From Pectobacterium polaris (GTDB taxonomy: Bacteria; Pseudomonadota; Gammaproteobacteria; Enterobacterales; Enterobacteriaceae), in NCBI RefSeq assembly GCF_002307355.1, contig NZ_CP017481.1:2480001-2544000 (forward strand): a stretch of 64,000 bases of DNA, in the 5' to 3' direction. How positions within the stretch are numbered: position 1 is the first letter of the stretch; the number at the start of each line of letters is the position of its first letter. This document shows, piece after piece, positions 8,899 through 18,903 of this stretch. The position numbers and the translations under genes were made by a program. The notes beneath the pieces were generated by a model. That model did no database searches. It had not been told where the DNA came from and saw nothing but the letters and a program-made list of their open reading frames with translations.

Positions 8899-10581
8899 AT
8901 GTCAACAAGTGTATTTAATCGCCGCTGGGCTACATTACTGCTGGAATCGCTGACCCGCCACGGTGTCCGGCATGTCTGCATCGCGCCTGGTTCGCGCTCT
9001 ACGCCGTTGACGCTGTCTGCGGCGGACAATCACGCACTGATTTGCCACACGCATTTCGATGAGCGGGGGCTCGGGCATCTGGCGCTGGGGCTGGCAAAAG
9101 CGTCGCGTGAGCCGGTTGCGATTATCGTGACGTCAGGCACCGCTGCCGCGAACCTTTATCCAGCCATCATCGAAGCTGGGCTGACCGGTGAACGTCTGGT
9201 GGTTCTGACGGCCGACCGCCCGCCAGAGCTGATTGACTGCGGTGCAAATCAGGCGATTCGCCAACATGCTCTGTATGCTTCACACCCCACGCTGGCGCTG
9301 GATTTGCCGCGCCCTACGCCCGATATTCCCGCTAGCTGGCTGGTTTCCTCTGTGGATAGCGCAATGGCGCGATTGACGCACGGCGCGTTGCACATTAATT
9401 GTCCCTTTGCCGAACCGTTGTACGGTGCCGATGACGGCACGGTGTATCAGGACTGGCTGATGACGCTGGGCGACTGGTGGAACAGCCGTGAACCCTGGCT
9501 GCGTGAAATGCGCCAGAGTACGCTGGCGGTGCAGTCGGACTGGCCGCAGTGGCGACAGAAGCGGGGCGTTGTTCTCGCTGGTCGCGTGACACCAGAACAA
9601 GGCGCGCGACTTGCCGCGTGGGCGAACGAACTGGGCTGGCCGCTGATTGGTGATGTCCTGTCGCAAAGCGGGCAGCCGTTACCCTGTGCGGATATTTGGT
9701 TGGCGCATCCTGACGCAGCGGATCGCTTACGGCAGGCGGACATTGTCCTGCAGTTCGGCGGCAGCCTGACGGGTAAGCGCCTGCTGCAATGGCAGGAACA
9801 GTGCCAGCCGCAAGAATTCTGGTTAATCGATGACCTGCCGGGACGGTTGGATCCGGCTCACCATCGCGGACGCCGTCTGGTGGCGGACGTGGGCGAATGG
9901 CTGTCTGCGCATCCGGCACATAAACAAGCGCCATGGGCGGATTTGCTGGCGGATATTGCCGACAAAACGCAGCGGCAGATCGACGCGCATCTGGCTTCCC
10001 GTTTTGGTGAGGCGCAGCTGGCGCAGCGCATACCGGCGCTGTTGCCGCCGGATGGACAGCTATTTGTCGGCAACAGCCTTGTGGTTCGCTTGATCGACGC
10101 GCTGGCGCAACTCCCGCAGGGATATCCGGTGTACGGTAATCGCGGTGCCAGCGGCATTGATGGCCTGATCTCCACGCTGGCTGGTGTACAGCGTGCTACG
10201 TCAAAAGCCACGCTGGGCATCGTCGGCGATCTTTCCGCGTTATACGATTTGAATGCTCTGGCGCTGCTGCGTCAGGCTCCCGCACCGCTGGTGTTGATCG
10301 TGGTAAACAATAACGGCGGCCAGATATTTTCCCTGCTGCCGACGCCGGTTGCACAGCGTGAAGCGTTTTACTGCATGCCACAAAATGTGGAGTTCGGCCA
10401 CGCGGCCGCGATGTTTGGCTTGAATTACCTGCGCGCCGAGAGTTGGGAACAGCTGGCGGACACGGTGACGAATTGCTGGACTCAGGGCGGCGTCACGCTG
10501 CTGGAAGTGGTGGTTGAACCGAAGGACGGCGCGGAAATGCTCAATGAATTGGTCGCTCAGGTGGCGACGTGGGCGCACTAG
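8899..10581 (+). CDS. menD: 2-succinyl-5-enolpyruvyl-6-hydroxy-3-cyclohexene-1-carboxylate synthase MenD
   Basis: Thiamine-diphosphate enzyme that joins isochorismate with the succinyl semialdehyde carbanion from 2-oxoglutarate (560 aa; E. coli 556). The N-terminal pyrimidine-binding part has [13 protein letters not shown] and the [12 protein letters not shown] segment with the conserved Glu; the C-terminal part has [10 protein letters not shown] and [12 protein letters not shown] followed by the metal-binding [14 protein letters not shown]. Its last 13 bases overlap menH, indicating translational coupling. Confidence 0.97.
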   Translation: MSTSVFNRRWATLLLESLTRHGVRHVCIAPGSRSTPLTLSAADNHALICHTHFDERGLGHLALGLAKASREPVAIIVTSGTAAANLYPAIIEAGLTGERLVVLTADRPPELIDCGANQAIRQHALYASHPTLALDLPRPTPDIPASWLVSSVDSAMARLTHGALHINCPFAEPLYGADDGTVYQDWLMTLGDWWNSREPWLREMRQSTLAVQSDWPQWRQKRGVVLAGRVTPEQGARLAAWANELGWPLIGDVLSQSGQPLPCADIWLAHPDAADRLRQADIVLQFGGSLTGKRLLQWQEQCQPQEFWLIDDLPGRLDPAHHRGRRLVADVGEWLSAHPAHKQAPWADLLADIADKTQRQIDAHLASRFGEAQLAQRIPALLPPDGQLFVGNSLVVRLIDALAQLPQGYPVYGNRGASGIDGLISTLAGVQRATSKATLGIVGDLSALYDLNALALLRQAPAPLVLIVVNNNGGQIFSLLPTPVAQREAFYCMPQNVEFGHAAAMFGLNYLRAESWEQLADTVTNCWTQGGVTLLEVVVEPKDGAEMLNELVAQVATWAH

Positions 10582-11399
10582 CGTTTCAGGGGCCAGATTT
10601 TCAGAGGCCAAGCTTTCAGAGGCTAGGCTGCCGGAAAGTGACGCATGGCGCGGTGGCGCCGAGGCAGCCGTGGTTGGTGTGTCTGCATGGTTTATTAGGC
10701 AGCGGCGAAGACTGGCTGCCTGTTTTGCCGTTTTGTCGTGACTGGCCGGTGCTGCTGGTGGATTTACCCGGACACGGTGCGTCGCGAACGATTTCCACAA
10801 CAGATTTTGCCGATGTCAGCCGCCAGTTAAGTAAGACGCTGTTGGATCAAGGCATTGAGAATTACTGGCTGCTAGGCTATTCGCTCGGTGGGCGTATCGC
10901 GATGTATCACGCCTGCAACGGACAGCATGACGGCATGCTGGGGCTGTTGGTTGAAGGCGGTCATCCCGGTCTGGCAACGCCGGAGTTGCGTTCGGAACGT
11001 ATCCACCATGATGCACGCTGGGCGCAGCGCTTTTGTCAGGAGCCGCTGCCAGCGGTCTTGCAGGACTGGTATCAGCAGGCGGTGTTTGCCGATCTGGATT
11101 CAGTGCAGCGTGAACAGCTGATCGCGCGTCGCAGCGCGAATCACGGTGCGTCCGTTGCGGCAATGCTGGAAGCCACCTCGCTGGGGCAACAGCCTTTTTT
11201 GGCAGAACGCCTCCGGCACCTGTCGATACCTTTTGTTTACTTATGCGGTGCCAGCGACGTGAAGTTTCAAACGCTGGCGGCGCAATACGGCCTGCCGTTA
11301 CTGAGCGTGGCTCAGGCGGGTCATAATGCTCATCAGGCGAATCCAACGGCCTATGCCGAGCGGGTTCGCTCTTTTCTTTTGCATCACGTTAAGGATTGA
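10569..11399 (+). CDS. menH: 2-succinyl-6-hydroxy-2,4-cyclohexadiene-1-carboxylate synthase MenH
   Basis: Alpha/beta-hydrolase-fold lyase (276 aa from the GTG at 10569) that removes pyruvate from the MenD product. It shows the oxyanion segment [14 protein letters not shown], the nucleophile elbow LLGYSLGGR with the catalytic Ser, and a late His in [11 protein letters not shown]. The GTG start overlaps menD by 13 bases, as men genes often do. The protein begins with an unusual segment of three five-residue repeats ([15 protein letters not shown]) before the homologous region, making it longer than the E. coli protein (about 252 aa). No better start lies between the repeat and the conserved region. 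Confidence 0.92.
   Translation: MGALAFQGPDFQRPSFQRLGCRKVTHGAVAPRQPWLVCLHGLLGSGEDWLPVLPFCRDWPVLLVDLPGHGASRTISTTDFADVSRQLSKTLLDQGIENYWLLGYSLGGRIAMYHACNGQHDGMLGLLVEGGHPGLATPELRSERIHHDARWAQRFCQEPLPAVLQDWYQQAVFADLDSVQREQLIARRSANHGASVAAMLEATSLGQQPFLAERLRHLSIPFVYLCGASDVKFQTLAAQYGLPLLSVAQAGHNAHQANPTAYAERVRSFLLHHVKD
10584..10628 (+). repeat. Three in-frame 15-bp tandem repeats at the menH 5' end
   Basis: Units at 10584-10598, 10599-10613 and 10614-10628 each begin TTTCAG(A/G)GGC and differ at a few positions. They lie in frame in menH and encode three pentapeptides. The unit length, a multiple of three, keeps the frame. Confidence 0.9.
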
Positions 11400-11404
11400 T
11401 AACT

Positions 11405-12262
11405 ATGCTTTATCCGAGTGAAGACCTGCTTTACGCACCGATTGAATGGCACGATTGCAGCGGCGACTTCGCCGATATCCTCTACCATAAATCTATCGAT
11501 GGCATTGCCAAAATCACCATTAACCGTCCTCAGGTTCGCAATGCGTTCCGTCCGCAAACGGTAAAAGAGATGATTCAGGCGCTCGATAATGCCCGTCACG
11601 ACGACGGTATCGGGACGATCATTCTGACTGGCGCGGGCGATAAGGCATTCTGCTCCGGCGGCGATCAGAAAGTACGCGGCGACTACGGCGGTTATCAGGA
11701 TGACAGCGGCGTGCATCACCTGAACGTGCTGGATTTCCAGCGTCAGATCCGTACCTGTCCGAAGCCGGTTGTTGCGATGGTCGCGGGATATTCCATCGGT
11801 GGCGGACACGTTCTGCACATGATGTGTGACCTGACGATTGCGGCAGAAAACGCCATCTTCGGTCAAACGGGTCCACGCGTCGGTTCCTTCGACGGCGGCT
11901 GGGGCGCTTCTTACATGGCGCGCATCGTGGGTCAGAAGAAAGCGCGTGAAATCTGGTTCCTGTGCCGCCAGTACGATGCGGCGGAGGCGCTGGATATGGG
12001 CCTGGTTAACACCGTGGTTCCGTTGGCAGAGCTGGAAAAAGAGACGGTGCGCTGGTGCCGTGAAATGTTGCAAAACAGCCCGATGGCGCTGCGCTGCCTG
12101 AAAGCGGCGCTGAACGCGGACTGCGACGGTCAGGCTGGCTTGCAGGAACTGGCGGGTAACGCCACCATGCTGTTCTACATGACGGACGAAGGGCAAGAAG
12201 GCCGCAATGCGTTCAACGAAAAACGTCAGCCTGACTTCAGCAAATTCAAACGGAATCCGTAA
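11405..12262 (+). CDS. menB: 1,4-dihydroxy-2-naphthoyl-CoA synthase MenB
   Basis: Crotonase-fold enzyme (285 aa) that closes the second ring, turning o-succinylbenzoyl-CoA into 1,4-dihydroxy-2-naphthoyl-CoA. It is near identical to E. coli MenB over its length. Family motifs: [16 protein letters not shown], the oxyanion-hole stretch [13 protein letters not shown] and [15 protein letters not shown]. The ATG at 11405 ([15 protein letters not shown]) is preceded by AAGGA at 11392-11396. Its stop shares one base with the menC start. Confidence 0.98.
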   Translation: MLYPSEDLLYAPIEWHDCSGDFADILYHKSIDGIAKITINRPQVRNAFRPQTVKEMIQALDNARHDDGIGTIILTGAGDKAFCSGGDQKVRGDYGGYQDDSGVHHLNVLDFQRQIRTCPKPVVAMVAGYSIGGGHVLHMMCDLTIAAENAIFGQTGPRVGSFDGGWGASYMARIVGQKKAREIWFLCRQYDAAEALDMGLVNTVVPLAELEKETVRWCREMLQNSPMALRCLKAALNADCDGQAGLQELAGNATMLFYMTDEGQEGRNAFNEKRQPDFSKFKRNP

Positions 12263-13233
12263 TGCGCCAGGTTACTCTCTATCGTTACAGCGTGCCGATG
12301 GAAGCCGGAGTGGTGCTGCGTAATCAGCGTCTGAAAACCCGCGATGGGCTTATCGTTCGCTTGCAAGATGGCGAGCGATTGGGCTGGGGCGAGATCGCGC
12401 CGCTGCCGGAATTCAGTGTGGAAACGCTGGCAGAGGCGGAATCAGCCACGCTTGAACAGCTAACATCGTGGGCGGCAGGCGCGGCATTTTCTGACGATCT
12501 TCCGCCTTCTGTTGCCTTTGGCTTGAGCTGTGCGCAGGCCGAGCTGGATCAGCGTCTGCCGCTGGCGGCGGACTATCGCAAAGCGCCATTGTGCAGCGGC
12601 GATCCTGACGAGCTGTTTGACATGCTACAGGCGATGCCAGGCGAGAAAGTGGCAAAGATCAAAGTCGGCCTGTACGAAGCGGTGCGTGATGGCATGATCG
12701 TTAACGTGCTGCTGGAAGCCTTGCCGGATCTGAAACTTCGTCTGGATGCAAACCGCAGTTGGACGCGAGCCAAAGCCGACGGCTTCGCTCGTTATGTCGC
12801 GCCGTCATTACGTTCGCGTATTGCCTTTCTCGAAGAACCTTGTAAAACCCGTGAAGAATCTCGCGAGTTTGCGAGGGAAACGGGTATCAGCATTGCCTGG
12901 GATGAAAGCGTGCGCGATGCGGATTTTCGAGTGGAAGCTGAGCCGGGCGTGAGCGCGATTGTGATCAAACCGACGCTGGTCGGTAGCCTCGCACGCTGCC
13001 AGCAACTGGTGCAGGAAACGCATCAGGTTGGATTAACGGCGGTGATCAGCTCCAGTATCGAATCCAGTCTGGGCTTAACGCAGCTGGCACGTCTGGCGCA
13101 CTGGCTGACACCGGACACGATCCCAGGGCTGGACACGTTGGATCTGATGCAGGCGCAGGTGATTCAACGTTGGCCGGATAGCGCGTTGCCGCTGCTGGCT
13201 GCTGAGCAACTGGACGTGGTATGGCAATCCTGA
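12262..13233 (+). CDS. menC: o-Succinylbenzoate synthase MenC
   Basis: Enolase-superfamily dehydratase (323 aa; E. coli 320) that makes o-succinylbenzoate from the MenH product. The barrel shows the catalytic Lys in AKIKVGLYE, metal ligands in [17 protein letters not shown] and AWDESVRD, and the second Lys in VIKPTLVGS. It begins at the last base of the menB stop and overlaps menE by 13 bases. Confidence 0.96.
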   Translation: MRQVTLYRYSVPMEAGVVLRNQRLKTRDGLIVRLQDGERLGWGEIAPLPEFSVETLAEAESATLEQLTSWAAGAAFSDDLPPSVAFGLSCAQAELDQRLPLAADYRKAPLCSGDPDELFDMLQAMPGEKVAKIKVGLYEAVRDGMIVNVLLEALPDLKLRLDANRSWTRAKADGFARYVAPSLRSRIAFLEEPCKTREESREFARETGISIAWDESVRDADFRVEAEPGVSAIVIKPTLVGSLARCQQLVQETHQVGLTAVISSSIESSLGLTQLARLAHWLTPDTIPGLDTLDLMQAQVIQRWPDSALPLLAAEQLDVVWQS

Positions 13234-14705
13234 CTGATTGGCCGTGGCGACACTGGGCTAACCAGACGTCCCAGCCTGTTTCGGTGAATGCGCCTGTCTC
13301 GTTGAATGAGTCAATCGCATTGATTGACGACGAAACCCGCTGGAGTTGGCATGCGCTTGCCCAGCAGGTGGATCACCTGGCAGGGCATTTCACACAGCAG
13401 GGCGTGATGGCCGACGATACGGTCGCGCTACGCGGGAAAAATAGCGTCCAGATGCTGTTCAGCTATCTGGCGCTGTTACAGTGCGGCGTGCGCGTGCTGC
13501 CGTTGAATCCACAGTTACCTGATGCACTAACCGAGGCGCTGTTGCCTGCGCTGAATGTGGCGTATGGTCTGTGCCTGAATGATAAACCGTGGCCGAATGC
13601 GATACGTACGCTTTCTTTGCCTCCTATTTCTTTGCCATCAGACGCTTCGCCATCAGGCGATACCGAAGAAAGTCACTGCATCGACCAAGTACGCTGGCAG
13701 GCCGATCGGCTGGCGACGCTGACGCTGACATCCGGCTCCAGCGGGATGCCAAAAGCCGCGGTGCATTCATTTGCTGCCCATCTCTCCAGTGCGGAAGGTG
13801 TGGTGCAGATGATGGCGTTTTCCTCCAGCGACAGCTGGCTGCTGTCACTTCCGCTTTTTCATGTTTCCGGGCAGGGCATCATCTGGCGCTGGCTTGCTAC
13901 TGGGGCAACCATTGTTGTTCGCGCACATCAGCCTCTGGATAGTGCGCTGCGCGATTGCACCCATGCTTCTCTGGTGCCAACGCAACTGTGGCGACTGCTG
14001 TCAGAGGGGACATTCCCTTCGGCATTGAAGGCCGTATTGCTTGGTGGCGCGATGATCCCACAGGCGCTGACGCAACAGGCAGAAGCGCGAGGCGTTAGCT
14101 GCTGGTGTGGCTATGGGCTGACGGAGCTGGCGTCCACGGTCTGCGCGAAACGTGCTGACGGGCGTTCGGGCGTCGGCATGCCGCTGCTCGGGCGAGAGAT
14201 CCGGCTGGTAGAGGAAGAAATTCTGCTGCGTGGCAGCACGCTGGCAACTGGCTATTGGCGTGATGGAAAACTGACGCCTTTGGTCGATGATGACGGCTGG
14301 TTCCACACGCGGGATCGCGGGCTATTTACCGAAGGTGAGTGGCACATTCTGGGGCGTCTGGATAACCAATTCTTCAGCGGTGGAGAAGGGATCCAGCCCG
14401 AGAATATCGAAGCTGTGTTGTTGGCGCATCCTGATGTTCAACAGGCCTGCATTGTGCCCGTTGACGATGCGGAGTTCGGCCACCGTCCTGTTGCGGTGTT
14501 GGAGGTGGCACAAACCACGACGCTTGATGCAATACGCGATTGGCTACAGCCACAGCTTGCCGGATTTCAGCGTCCGGTTACGTATTATGCGCTGCCCGCT
14601 GAACTGAAAAATGGTGGGATTAAGCTTTCTCGCCAGCAGGTGAAAAGCTGGGTCAATGCAGTGCACCATTCGTCCAACACAACAGGCGGCGCAGCGCGCT
14701 CGTAG
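13221..14705 (+). CDS. menE: o-Succinylbenzoate--CoA ligase MenE
   Basis: ANL-superfamily acyl-CoA synthetase (494 aa) that activates o-succinylbenzoate as an AMP ester and then as a CoA thioester. The AMP-binding P-loop is [16 protein letters not shown]; later motifs are the adenine-binding GYGLTELAS, the hinge region with FHTRDRG and [20 protein letters not shown], and the C-terminal Lys in [10 protein letters not shown]. Last gene of the men cluster. It overlaps menC by 13 bases and meets the catalase remnant tail to tail one base after its stop. Confidence 0.96.
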   Translation: MAILTDWPWRHWANQTSQPVSVNAPVSLNESIALIDDETRWSWHALAQQVDHLAGHFTQQGVMADDTVALRGKNSVQMLFSYLALLQCGVRVLPLNPQLPDALTEALLPALNVAYGLCLNDKPWPNAIRTLSLPPISLPSDASPSGDTEESHCIDQVRWQADRLATLTLTSGSSGMPKAAVHSFAAHLSSAEGVVQMMAFSSSDSWLLSLPLFHVSGQGIIWRWLATGATIVVRAHQPLDSALRDCTHASLVPTQLWRLLSEGTFPSALKAVLLGGAMIPQALTQQAEARGVSCWCGYGLTELASTVCAKRADGRSGVGMPLLGREIRLVEEEILLRGSTLATGYWRDGKLTPLVDDDGWFHTRDRGLFTEGEWHILGRLDNQFFSGGEGIQPENIEAVLLAHPDVQQACIVPVDDAEFGHRPVAVLEVAQTTTLDAIRDWLQPQLAGFQRPVTYYALPAELKNGGIKLSRQQVKSWVNAVHHSSNTTGGAARS

Positions 14706-14706
14706 G

Positions 14707-14919
14707 CTAGTTGTCCGGTGCGCTGGTGACGGACTTCGCCACCTTTCGCGGGTGATTGGTCTGATTACTGGCGCGGGTTTCACGATCGAACAGCGCCAGC
14801 TTCTCCAGAAACCACGTGTCCTGAAACCGCATCGGGCTGTGCCTGTCGGAACTCACCGTGTGAGGGGTATCCATCGTCGTTGCGCGCTTTTCTGTGGTTA
14901 ATTTTCCTTCTCTCATCAT
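14707..14919 (-). pseudogene. Amino-terminal remnant of a catalase gene
   Basis: A 70-codon frame with a very good ribosome site (AGAAGG, 5 bases, then ATG ATG). Residues from about 5 to 47 resemble the start of monofunctional haem catalases: KLTT near the N-terminus and RFQDTWFLEKLALFDRE against the family pattern LLQD-WFLEKLAHFDRE. After that Glu the resemblance stops and no haem- or active-site motif follows; the next bases run into menE. I read it as a truncated catalase gene whose translation signals survive. A short functional peptide is possible. The 14920-15168 gap to yfaZ shows no other gene. Confidence 0.65.
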
Positions 14920-15168
14920 CGTTTCCTTCTGCCTGCTTTATCGTCATCCATGACGATTACTATTGTTCACTTTGTCTTTTTTGAGCAAATAGGCGGCGCT
15001 TATTGCTGCTATTGTCAGCAGCGCTGAAAGCAAACTTTCATGATTATTAAAAGAATAAATCGCTGCTCAGGGCAATTTCATGCTGGAGTGAGGGGGCGTT
15101 TCGGGTAGAATCGGCACCGATAACACCTTTACACGCGCGTTTAACGACGGTTTTTAAGGATATTGAAA

Positions 15169-15708
15169 ATGAAAAAGTTTGTGATTGCCTGTGCGGGAAG
15201 CTTGTTACTTGCAAGTGCTTCTGTACATGCCATTAGCCTTTCCGGGGAAGCAGGTCGCGATTACGCTGGTGCTAGTGCGGGCTTCGGTCTGGGCATTCCA
15301 GGGCTTGCGGGCAATGTGAGCTATGCCCACGGCGACAACAACAATGATGTATACGGCTTCGGTCTGGGATACACCATTCCTGTTGGTCCACTCAAGCTGA
15401 CGCTGGGTGGCAAAGCGCTGTACCTGAATCAGGATCACGGCAATGATGGCTATGGCGTCGCACTGGGCGGTGGCGTGCAGTGGCCGCTGAGCCGTCAGTT
15501 CTCGCTGTATGGTGAAGGTTACTATTCACCGGATTCCTTCTCCAGCCATGTCGACCACTATGTTGAAGGGAAAGCAGGCGTACGCTGGCAGGTGTTTGCA
15601 CCGCTGAGCGTTGATGTCGGCTACCGTTATATCAATATGGCGCGTGAGAATGGCCCGGATAACAGACTGGCGGATTCTGCCTATATTGGCGTTGGTCTGA
15701 ATTTCTGA
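15169..15708 (+). CDS. yfaZ: YfaZ-family outer-membrane protein
   Basis: Small predicted outer-membrane beta-barrel (179 aa; E. coli YfaZ 180). An N-terminal signal peptide MKKFVIACAGSLLLASASVHA precedes alternating Gly/aromatic strands such as YGFGLGYTIPVGPLKLTLG, and the chain ends in a terminal Phe (IGVGLNF), typical of Omp85-assembled barrels. The ATG at 15169 is chosen over the TTG two codons upstream. Its function is not known to me. It is a single gene followed by a strong terminator. Confidence 0.9.
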   Translation: MKKFVIACAGSLLLASASVHAISLSGEAGRDYAGASAGFGLGIPGLAGNVSYAHGDNNNDVYGFGLGYTIPVGPLKLTLGGKALYLNQDHGNDGYGVALGGGVQWPLSRQFSLYGEGYYSPDSFSSHVDHYVEGKAGVRWQVFAPLSVDVGYRYINMARENGPDNRLADSAYIGVGLNF

Positions 15709-15735
15709 TAGCTATCTGAAATTAAAAAGAAAAAA

Positions 15736-15767
15736 GAGCGTGAATGCTGAGTTCACGCTCTTTTTTT
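15736..15767 (+). terminator. Intrinsic terminator of yfaZ
   Basis: Perfect 9-bp stem GAGCGTGAA/TTCACGCTC followed by seven T, 27 bases after the yfaZ stop. Confidence 0.9.
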
Positions 15768-15770
15768 ATG

Positions 15771-15840
15771 ACGGACATCCTTGTCCGCCACCCTTCGGGC
15801 CGTCGCAAGCGACGTTGAAAAACGCTCCCAGCGTTTTTTT
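15771..15840 (+). repeat. Four-hairpin dispersed repeat, copy A
   Basis: Four successive hairpins: H1 15773-15786 (GGACA/TGTCC), H2 15791-15800 (CCC/GGG), H3 15801-15814 (CGTCG/CGACG) and H4 15818-15838 (AAAAACGCT/AGCGTTTTT, then extra T). The same order and spacing recur at 30642-30712 and, inverted, at 36875-36945. This copy lies between the yfaZ terminator and the tyrP stop. Confidence 0.85.
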
Positions 15841-15852
15841 ATGCACGTAAGG

Positions 15853-17061
15853 TTAACTGATTGACGGTAGCCAGCCCGCGACCATCGCCAGTTGGATCAG
15901 GATAATCGCTACTCCGCTGGTGAAGACCAGTGCCAAGACTGGCGCGCCACCGCGCGTTGCGCGTATTTCAGGACGCTGTTTGCGTACCTGCCAACTCAGC
16001 AGGGCGGGAATAAGCAGTGCCAGCACGGCCAGTGCGATCGCCGCATAGCCCAGCGCCATCACGAACCCTTGCGGATAAAAGAGGGCAAACACCAGCGGGG
16101 GAATAAAGGTCAGCAAGCCCGTTTGCGCGCGCCCGATGATGCTATTTTTACGTTTAAACAGATCGGCTAAATAATCGAACAATCCAAGTGCCACGCCGAG
16201 GAAAGAGGTCGCCAGTGCCAGATCGGCAAACAGGTGTACGGCCAGTTCAACGTGCGGTGAGGCAACCAGCGTGCGAATAGCCTGCATCAACCCATTCAAT
16301 CCCGCCTGATCGGCCAAAATAGCGTTGAATGTTGAAGAGCTGAGGCTGCCCAGCATCACAAGCTGCCAGAAAATATAGGCAATCAGCGGTATCACGCTAC
16401 CGATAAGGAATATCCGGCGCAGCTTACGGCTGTCGCCCCCCATGTAGTGCACGATACTGGGGATACTGCCGTGAAAGCCGAAGGAGGTCAGAATGACGGG
16501 TAATGCTGAGAGCGTCAGACCTTGTTGCAGCGGCAGCGTTAGTAGGTTGACGCGCTGAATATGCGGCACCATGACGGCCAGCATGATGACAAGCATCAGG
16601 ACTTTGCCGCTAAACAGGATGCGGTTAAACAAATCGACGGAGGATGTGCCGATACAGACTACGCCGCCAGCAACCAGCGTAAAGAGCAGAATGCCTGCGG
16701 ACAATGGAAGTGAGTAGCCACTCCACTGGCTAATACTACTGGCGAGCAGTTCGCCTGCGCCGCTGATATACGCTGCCGTTAGCGCATACATCAGGAATAA
16801 CATACTGAAACCGGTGATCCACTGTCCCCAGCGGCCGAGGTAGATTTTTGCCAGCGTGCCCAGCCCGGTGTGCGACGGCTGATGTTGATACACTTCAACC
16901 AGCAATAAGGCGCTGTAACACATCAGTGCCCACAAACCGATTAATATCATCAATGTAGTACCAAACCCGACGCCGGCGGTGGCTAACGGCATCGCCAACA
17001 TCCCCGCGCCAATGGTGGTGCCTGCAACGATAAAAATGCTGCCAAGAGTACGATTTTTCAC
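15853..17061 (-). CDS. tyrP: Tyrosine-specific transporter TyrP
   Basis: Proton-driven aromatic amino acid permease of the HAAAP family (402 aa), inner membrane, with about 11 hydrophobic segments. It begins [26 protein letters not shown], whose GTTIGAGML motif is typical of the Mtr/TnaB/TyrP group; further family stretches are [15 protein letters not shown] and [20 protein letters not shown]. TyrP is preferred over Mtr because of overall similarity and the TyrR box pair with a promoter in the upstream gap, the arrangement known for E. coli tyrP. Confidence 0.88.
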   Translation of the reverse strand: MKNRTLGSIFIVAGTTIGAGMLAMPLATAGVGFGTTLMILIGLWALMCYSALLLVEVYQHQPSHTGLGTLAKIYLGRWGQWITGFSMLFLMYALTAAYISGAGELLASSISQWSGYSLPLSAGILLFTLVAGGVVCIGTSSVDLFNRILFSGKVLMLVIMLAVMVPHIQRVNLLTLPLQQGLTLSALPVILTSFGFHGSIPSIVHYMGGDSRKLRRIFLIGSVIPLIAYIFWQLVMLGSLSSSTFNAILADQAGLNGLMQAIRTLVASPHVELAVHLFADLALATSFLGVALGLFDYLADLFKRKNSIIGRAQTGLLTFIPPLVFALFYPQGFVMALGYAAIALAVLALLIPALLSWQVRKQRPEIRATRGGAPVLALVFTSGVAIILIQLAMVAGWLPSIS

Positions 17062-17106
17062 CTATTCCTCTATAAATAGCGTGGCTATCCAGATATTTTT
17101 GGCAGC

Positions 17107-17135
17107 AGGGTAGAGTATTCAGTGATTTCTGTCAA
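17107..17135 (-). promoter_or_regulatory. Predicted tyrP promoter
   Basis: On the minus strand a perfect -35 TTGACA (17130-17135), a 17-base spacer and a weak -10 TACCCT (17107-17112), placing the start about 40 bases before the tyrP ATG. Confidence 0.65.
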
Positions 17136-17170
17136 AACGCCGTTACGAGGGGTGTAATTTTATATTTACA
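17130..17170 (-). promoter_or_regulatory. TyrR operator pair (strong and weak box)
   Basis: Strong box at 17153-17170, TGTAATTTTATATTTACA, has 11 of 12 fixed positions of TGTAAA-N6-TTTACA. A weaker box at 17130-17147 (TGTCAA-N6-GTTACG) keeps the essential G and C and overlaps the -35. Box starts are 23 bp apart, about two helical turns, which suits cooperative TyrR binding. Confidence 0.75.
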
Positions 17171-17282
17171 CTAGAGTGAGGCTCGTCGGCGGTGGCGTAT
17201 TTTTCGGCGGGCTGAAAGAAATATTGTGTTTGTTCATCCGACTTTTTAAAGTGGTTTCAGGATCGTCACGAGGAATAAAAAA

Positions 17283-18476
17283 ATGCTTAGGGTCGAGATG
17301 TTATGTACCGGCGATGAAGTGCTGCATGGTCAGATTATTGATACCAATGCGGCTTGGCTGGCGGATTATCTGTTTCAGCAGGGATTACCGATGACCAGCC
17401 GGATGACGGTGGGGGACGATCTCGATGCGCTGGTGACTGCGATAACGCAGCGTAGCCAGATAGCCGATATCCTGATTGTGAACGGCGGCCTGGGGCCGAC
17501 CAGCGACGATCTCAGCGCGTTGGCAGCGGCCACCGCAGCGGGAGAAGGGCTGGTTGAGCACGCGGAATGGCTGGCGCGTATGGAGGCATTCTTTGCCGAA
17601 CGCGGCAGAGTGATGGCACCGAGCAACCGCAAACAGGCGCAAATCCCTGCCAGCGCGGAAATGGTCGATAACCCGGTGGGCACCGCCTGTGGTTTTGCGC
17701 TGCAACTGAACAAGTGCCTGATGTTTTTTACGCCGGGCGTGCCGTCTGAGTTTAAGGTCATGGTCGATCAGCAAATTATGCCGCGCTTGCGCGAGCGTTT
17801 TGCTGTCGCGGATGCCCCGCTGTGCCTGCGCCTGACCACCTTTGGCCGATCCGAGAGCGATCTGGCAAGCCAGTTGGACGGTATGGCGTTACCGCCGGGC
17901 GTGGTGCTGGGCTACCGCTCTTCTATGCCGATTATCGAGTTGAAGCTGACCGGCCCTGCTGCCCAGCAGGAAAACATGGAGCAACTGTGGGAAACGGTGC
18001 GCACCGTGGCAGGGGAAAATACCATCTTTGAAGGAACCGAGGGGTTACCGGCACAGTTGGCACGGCGTCTGGCCGAGCGTGATATGACGCTGGCAGTGAG
18101 TGAACACTTCACGGCAGGATTGCTCAACTGGCAGCTCCAGTCGGCGAATGTTCCGCTAGCGGGCGGAGCACTGCTGGCAGAGGTTGAGGATGCTAGCCTG
18201 TCTGGGCTAGCGGACTATGCACGTCATCTGGCGGAGCGTCAGGGGGCATCGTTAGCGCTGATTGTAGGGAACCGGAATGATGCGGAGCTGTCCTTAGCGC
18301 TGCATACGCCGGAAGGATCTTTCGCCCAAACGATACAGTTCAACGTACAGCGCTACAGCCTGAAAACGCATCAGGAAGTCGTTGCGATGCTGGCGATGAA
18401 CATGCTGCGCCGCTGGCTAAACGGATGGTCCGTGTATGGCGGACACGGCTGGATAACGGTGTTGAAGACGCTGTAG
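17283..18476 (+). CDS. yfaY: CinA-like protein YfaY
   Basis: Protein of the CinA family (397 aa; E. coli YfaY about 400). The N-terminal two thirds form a MoaB/MoeA-like domain with CTGDEVLHGQIIDTNAAWLA and VNGGLGPTSDDLS, the family nucleotide-binding signature. The C-terminal third corresponds to the NMN-amidase (PncC-like) domain but its SEHFTAGLLN replaces the usual SxExxTGG-type active site, so amidase activity is doubtful, as is true of E. coli YfaY. It stands alone, divergent from tyrP. Confidence 0.88.
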   Translation: MLRVEMLCTGDEVLHGQIIDTNAAWLADYLFQQGLPMTSRMTVGDDLDALVTAITQRSQIADILIVNGGLGPTSDDLSALAAATAAGEGLVEHAEWLARMEAFFAERGRVMAPSNRKQAQIPASAEMVDNPVGTACGFALQLNKCLMFFTPGVPSEFKVMVDQQIMPRLRERFAVADAPLCLRLTTFGRSESDLASQLDGMALPPGVVLGYRSSMPIIELKLTGPAAQQENMEQLWETVRTVAGENTIFEGTEGLPAQLARRLAERDMTLAVSEHFTAGLLNWQLQSANVPLAGGALLAEVEDASLSGLADYARHLAERQGASLALIVGNRNDAELSLALHTPEGSFAQTIQFNVQRYSLKTHQEVVAMLAMNMLRRWLNGWSVYGGHGWITVLKTL

Positions 18477-18861
18477 TCAGCGGGGGATCCAAGACTGCCT
18501 CTGAGTCGCATTTTTATGCCGCTGTTGAGGCTGTTTCGTGCGCGATAATGCCGTCACTTTCATGCTACTTCATAGCACGCGCCCGACACGGGACGGCTCA
18601 GCGCCGCTCGCCCCGTGACCCCTGGCTTTTTGGCGTGAATTGCGCCGCTGTGCGGTGCCTTCGGCGATCGTTTCCGCTTGTCGAGCCGCCAGTGACGCGT
18701 TCCCTACGCGGCACTGGCTTTCGCGGCGTCCATGCCGCTCACTCGGCGGTAACGCTCACCTCAGCGCAATTTTTACGCTGGCTTAGCACGCCCGAAACTA
18801 TCACATCAATCTAGCATAAGACGATAAGCTCATAAGCCGATGGCTATACCTGCCTGCAAAT
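18477..18861 (+). repeat. Gene-free GC-rich multi-hairpin block
   Basis: No convincing gene. At least four hairpins follow one another: 18642-18658 (GCGCCGC/GCGGTGC, one G-T pair), 18688-18718 (GCCAGTG/CACTGGC enclosing CGCG/CGCG), 18723-18738 (GCGGC/GCCGC) and 18762-18780 (CAGCG/CGCTG). A 129-codon plus frame overlaps the end of yfaY and crosses these hairpins with an implausible composition, so it is not called. It may be a dispersed structural element or a decayed gene. Confidence 0.55.
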
Positions 18862-18892
18862 AAAAAGGCCAGAATCAACGTTCTGGCCTTTT
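18862..18892. terminator. Bidirectional terminator between yfaY and cnoX
   Basis: Stem AAAGGCCAGAA/TTCTGGCCTTT with A/T tracts on both sides, in the gap between the convergent genes. Confidence 0.85.
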
Positions 18893-18903
18893 CCACAAGA
18901 GAA

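Noticed and set aside
18425..18814. A 129-codon plus-strand frame after yfaY
   Set aside because: It overlaps the 3' end of yfaY, crosses several strong hairpins and has an implausible amino-acid make-up with no family resemblance.
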